This document shows, one piece after another, positions 61,074 to 64,000 of a DNA stretch of 64,000 bases. Every line of letters starts with the position of its first letter. The stretch's first letter is position 1. Origin of the DNA: Anaerobaca lacustris. Its GTDB lineage: Bacteria; Planctomycetota; Phycisphaerae; Sedimentisphaerales; Anaerobacaceae. Made by a program: the position numbers and the translations under genes. A model generated the notes under the pieces. It was given only the letters and a program-made list of their open reading frames with translations, ran no database searches and was not told the DNA's origin. The stretch covers positions 124,001 to 188,000 of the forward strand of contig NZ_JASCXX010000001.1 of NCBI RefSeq assembly GCF_030012215.1, written 5' to 3'.

Positions 61074-63671
61074 ATGTTCTCGACGAAAGAAAAATCCCGT
61101 TCCGTGGCGGTGGCGGTGGCCATCGCCGTAACCGCGGCCTTGCTGGTCGTCTCGGAAGCCGAAGCCCAGAGGGCGCAGCGGAGCACGAGTGACAGCAGCC
61201 GCCAGAGCAGCGGGCAAACTACCAGGCCCGCGCCCAGCCGGCCGGCCCCCTCAATCTCCCGATCGACGCCGCAACGAACGCTGCCTTCGCAAGGTAGCCG
61301 CAACCTCATGTCGCGGCCGTCGACAGCGCCGAGGCCGTCGGTCAGTCCTCGGATCAGCAGTCCTCCACAATCCAACATCCGGATCAACCGCAACAGCGCG
61401 CTGGGAACACGCGGCAACTTCTCTTTGGGCAGAACTCCAACGCCGAGCCCTGCTCCAAGCATCAGCCGTTCGGCGCCGGCGGCGCCTTCGACGCCCAGCC
61501 GCTCGTTTACAGCCCCGTCGCGAAGCAACCCGGTGATCCAGAGGCAGCCGTCGATCAGCCGACCAAGCCAGCCGAGTCCGCCACCGACTACCCAGCCTTC
61601 TCCGGCTCCGAGTCCGTCGCTTCGTTCCAGCGTTCGGACTCCGCCGACCACATGGCGGTCGGCCCCCTCGATCCGGACGCCGGCGCCAAGCATGCCGACG
61701 ACGCCGAGTCCGGACAGTTCGTCCAGCATGCGCCGGTCCATCGATTTGGAGGCACGGAGTTCGACGTTCGTTCGTCCGCCTGCGGCCTCGAGTCCGTCGC
61801 CGACCCTGAGCCCGGATCGGGCCAACAGCATCGGGGGTCGGATCGGCAAACAGGAGATGGAACAGATCACCACGCGTTCGGCCACTCCCACGACTCCTTC
61901 GACGCAACGTTCGTCGTCTTTGAACCGTTCGACGTTGCGGGACCGGACGGTGTTCGAGCGCCGGTCGGCCCCGTCGCAGCCGCAAGTGCCACAGACCAGA
62001 ACGGTCAGCCCAACGCCTCAGAGACCTTCGATTGGGTCCGCGCCGGCGAGGGACTCGACGCGCCCGAGCGACCGATCCGACGTCCTCGAAAGAAGTCGCG
62101 GTCTGAATCGTACGTCGCCCGACCTTGGGACCCGCACGATCCGTCCGTCCTCGGACTCGCAGCCGGCGATGGACTCGACGCGCCCGAGCAGCCGATCCGA
62201 CGTCCTCGAAAGAAGTCGCGATCTGAATCGCACGTCGCCGGATCTCGGAAGTCGCGCGATCACGACCCGTCCATCGTCGGGTAACGAAGGGCTCGACCGC
62301 ATTCGCGACGCCACGCGCAACCGCATCAGCGAGAGGAGAATCGATTCGGTCAGGGTGCGAACCGACAGCAGCATCGACCGATCCGAACAGGTTCGCACGG
62401 CCGGTCCGGAGCTGCGCACGCGGACGACGCTGGAGTCGCGACTGGAACGCTCCATTGGCCACCGGCCCGCGACGGTGGTCCAGCGCGACCTCGGCCGCAT
62501 CCACAGGGAGTACACGGTTCGGCCTCGTGTGGTCTATCGCGACCGTCCCGACCTGGTGCGTCACACGCCTCGCCACGTGTACGTCTATCGTGATCCGTAC
62601 GATCGGCTCTGTCACCGCATCATCTGGCCGCGATACTACTATCCGGTCTACTACACCTGGGGACCGTATCGCACGTTCCATTGGGTCTATCCATACTATC
62701 ATCGCAAGTACGTGTTCGTCAGCCTCGGCGGCTGGTGGCCCTGGGATTACGACTACGTCCGCTACTATTGGTACGGCGCCCATCCGTATGCCTGGATGGG
62801 CTACTATCCGGTCCCGCGCGAGGTCCAGAGCGCTTCGTACAACTATTACACCTACAACTACTACACGGGCGACGCTGACGTCTCGGCTGCGCCGGCGCAG
62901 ACCAGTTCAGGCGGCCTGCCCTACGGCATCGATGCCGAGACCTATGCCCGAGTTCAGCAGAGGCTCCGCGAGCAGCAGGTGGGCGAGCCGGGCGACGCGA
63001 CGCTCGTCGATACACGATTCGAAACGGGCGTCACCAGCTTCGAGGCCGGCAATTACGCCGAGGCCGCCCAGGCCTTTGCCTCGGCGATGGAGATGGCGCC
63101 GAACGACGTGATTCTGCCGTTCGCCTATGCCCAGGCGCTCTTCGCCGACGGGCGCTACTCCGAGGCGGCCGACGTTCTGCGTGCGGCGCTGAGCAACGCG
63201 TCGCCGGAGAAGGAAGGCGTGTTCTATCCGCGCGGACTCTATGCGGAAGATGATGTCCTGTTCGCTCAGATCGAGAAGCTGCTGGACAAGGTCGATGCCT
63301 ACGGCTTCGATGCGGACCTTCAGCTTCTGCTCGGCTACCACCTTCTGGGCGTTGGCGAAACGGAGTACGCGCGCGGGCCGCTGGAGCAGGCGGGAAAGGA
63401 CATCCGCAACGCCGAGGCGGCCAGAATGCTGCTGAACGTGCTGAGCAAGCAGGAAGCAGCCGGTGTTGCGGACCCTGATATGGGATCGCAGGGCCTCACG
63501 GACGCTTCTGCCACGACGCCGGACGTCGCGGAGCCTGTCACGTCGTCGAAGGAAAACGTGCTCGATCGAATGAAGGGATCGAACTCCGACGATTCGGGAA
63601 CGACCGTTCCCGGTGCGCTGCCTCAGGAAGCGCCGGCCAGGAAAGAGGATGATGGTACGCAGGCGATGTAG
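61074..63671 (+). CDS. Large secreted low-complexity protein with Tyr-rich segment and TPR domain
   Basis: An 865-residue protein; ATG 61074 has AAGGAG seven bases upstream (ATG 61071 is equally possible). A signal peptide (AVAVAIAVTAALLVVSEAEA) is followed by ~400 residues rich in Ser, Arg, Pro and Thr with a duplicated 40-residue unit. A striking aromatic stretch (~480-610) has many Tyr and Trp (RYYYPVYYTWGPYRTFHWVYPYYH style), then two TPR-like repeats (FEAGNYAEAAQAFASAMEMAP). The aromatic and Ser/Arg-rich parts suggest a cross-linked envelope or matrix protein. No homologue is recognised. Confidence 0.72.
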   Translation: MFSTKEKSRSVAVAVAIAVTAALLVVSEAEAQRAQRSTSDSSRQSSGQTTRPAPSRPAPSISRSTPQRTLPSQGSRNLMSRPSTAPRPSVSPRISSPPQSNIRINRNSALGTRGNFSLGRTPTPSPAPSISRSAPAAPSTPSRSFTAPSRSNPVIQRQPSISRPSQPSPPPTTQPSPAPSPSLRSSVRTPPTTWRSAPSIRTPAPSMPTTPSPDSSSSMRRSIDLEARSSTFVRPPAASSPSPTLSPDRANSIGGRIGKQEMEQITTRSATPTTPSTQRSSSLNRSTLRDRTVFERRSAPSQPQVPQTRTVSPTPQRPSIGSAPARDSTRPSDRSDVLERSRGLNRTSPDLGTRTIRPSSDSQPAMDSTRPSSRSDVLERSRDLNRTSPDLGSRAITTRPSSGNEGLDRIRDATRNRISERRIDSVRVRTDSSIDRSEQVRTAGPELRTRTTLESRLERSIGHRPATVVQRDLGRIHREYTVRPRVVYRDRPDLVRHTPRHVYVYRDPYDRLCHRIIWPRYYYPVYYTWGPYRTFHWVYPYYHRKYVFVSLGGWWPWDYDYVRYYWYGAHPYAWMGYYPVPREVQSASYNYYTYNYYTGDADVSAAPAQTSSGGLPYGIDAETYARVQQRLREQQVGEPGDATLVDTRFETGVTSFEAGNYAEAAQAFASAMEMAPNDVILPFAYAQALFADGRYSEAADVLRAALSNASPEKEGVFYPRGLYAEDDVLFAQIEKLLDKVDAYGFDADLQLLLGYHLLGVGETEYARGPLEQAGKDIRNAEAARMLLNVLSKQEAAGVADPDMGSQGLTDASATTPDVAEPVTSSKENVLDRMKGSNSDDSGTTVPGALPQEAPARKEDDGTQAM
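62051..62249 (+). repeat. Two tandem 120-bp units inside the low-complexity protein gene
   Basis: Units start at 62051 and 62171 (period 120 bases, 40 residues). Both encode D-S-T-R-P-S-x-R-S-D-V-L-E-R-S-R then L-N-R-T-S-P-D-L-G. They are nearly identical over ~78 bases and then diverge, so the duplication is fairly recent. The near-identity is unusual against the rest of this gene. Confidence 0.8.
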
Positions 63672-64000
63672 AATGCTGATGGTCTTGCTGCTGCTTGGCG
63701 GTTTGGGCGGGTCAACAGTCCAGGCGGGACGATGGGCTCAATGGCCCATCCTTCCGGGCCCGGACGATCAGGAGAATCCCGATATCGATGGAACGATGGT
63801 GGTCTGGCAGGAGTTTGTTTCGCAGTTCGGCGATTACGACGTTTATGTGGTGGATGTCAATGACCTCGACGATCTGCGGGTGGTCGCGATCGGCGATGCG
63901 AACGACCAGACCCATCCGGCCGTCTACGGCAGCCGGGTGGTCTGGCAGGATCTGGTGACTTGGGATGATTCGGCCGACTGGGACATCCGTATGGCGGACC
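63652..64000 (+). CDS. Start of a secreted beta-propeller-like protein (3' truncated by window)
   Basis: The frame is open to the right edge. ATG 63652 is preferred: AGAGG precedes it and it gives a good signal peptide (MVRRRCRMLMVLLLLGGLGG). It overlaps the previous gene by 20 bases. An alternative ATG at 63673 exists. The mature chain repeats ENPDIDGTMVVWQEF, YDVYVVDVND and HPAVYGSRVVWQDL, the alternating pattern of TolB/WD40-like blades. Only ~116 residues are visible. The function is unknown; a periplasmic or extracellular binding protein is likely. Confidence 0.72.
   Translation, partial: MVRRRCRMLMVLLLLGGLGGSTVQAGRWAQWPILPGPDDQENPDIDGTMVVWQEFVSQFGDYDVYVVDVNDLDDLRVVAIGDANDQTHPAVYGSRVVWQDLVTWDDSADWDIRMAD

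Noticed and set aside
1-64000. CRISPR arrays, insertion sequences, rRNA genes
   Set aside because: No regularly spaced repeat, transposase or rRNA segment was seen; only one tRNA was found.

Overview
The window looks like a chromosomal segment of a planctomycete, most likely class Phycisphaerae (Sedimentisphaerales-like). The DNA is GC-rich. It carries four secretion-type pseudopilins with the planctomycete [10 protein letters not shown]-terminus, several Tat-signal Gfo/Idh/MocA oxidoreductases, a GH127-type glycosidase and secreted proteins ending in dockerin-like DxNxDGxVD repeats. A lineage assignment from such hallmarks is inference; no rRNA gene is present to settle it. The haem-dechelatase-like gene cluster suggests an anaerobic or microaerobic lifestyle.

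Layout. 1-3.9 kb: the 3' part of a CobN/HmuS-like chelatase, then a Cys-rich membrane mini-protein, a flavodoxin, a DUF2023 protein and an overlapping pseudopilin. 4.1-8.2 kb: a secreted protein, a second secreted protein broken by a frameshift, and the decayed remains of a NapH/NosR-like polyferredoxin. 8.2-11.9 kb (minus strand): a NusG-like antiterminator followed by glucuronokinase, GalU and a nucleotide-sugar epimerase, which together read as a glucuronate-to-UDP-uronate route. 12-15 kb: an ATP-grasp enzyme, mannose-6-phosphate isomerase and a cell-wall amidase. 15.1-19.4 kb (minus): a probable metal-homeostasis operon with a His-rich membrane protein, a Fur-family regulator, a His/Cys mini-protein, a secreted protein ending in a His-Asp tail, a pseudopilin and a dockerin-like secreted protein. 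It is preceded by a consensus -10 promoter with a 19-bp inverted repeat over its -35.

19.6-25.6 kb: a CcdA-like membrane protein, a TPR protein, ribF, an ACT-like regulator, a DHH phosphoesterase and two paralogous pseudopilins. 26-32 kb is accessory DNA. It holds a solitary Abi/UG-type reverse transcriptase with lower GC, placed behind a copy of the leader that precedes the neighbouring pseudopilin, then a YdcF-like protein, an oxidoreductase and a two-gene AAA ATPase + TOPRIM-like cassette. 32-39 kb: a secreted repeat protein, two tandem small paralogues, a membrane microprotein, FtsK, a PpiC lipoprotein and tRNA-Thr. 39-49.5 kb: a 997-residue ankyrin protein and a carbohydrate-oriented set (two oxidoreductases, a GH127-like enzyme, an enolase-superfamily enzyme).

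49.8-64 kb is mostly housekeeping: prfB with its programmed +1 frameshift, pepA, folE, a tandem PTPS-fold protein, a trypsin-TPR protein, tatD, dnaG and rpoD, followed by a large low-complexity envelope protein and the start of a secreted beta-propeller-like protein.

The most promising material for new biology is the reverse transcriptase and its borrowed leader, the Fur-linked His-rich operon, and the AAA/TOPRIM pair. Assignments rest on reading motifs by eye; no database search was run.
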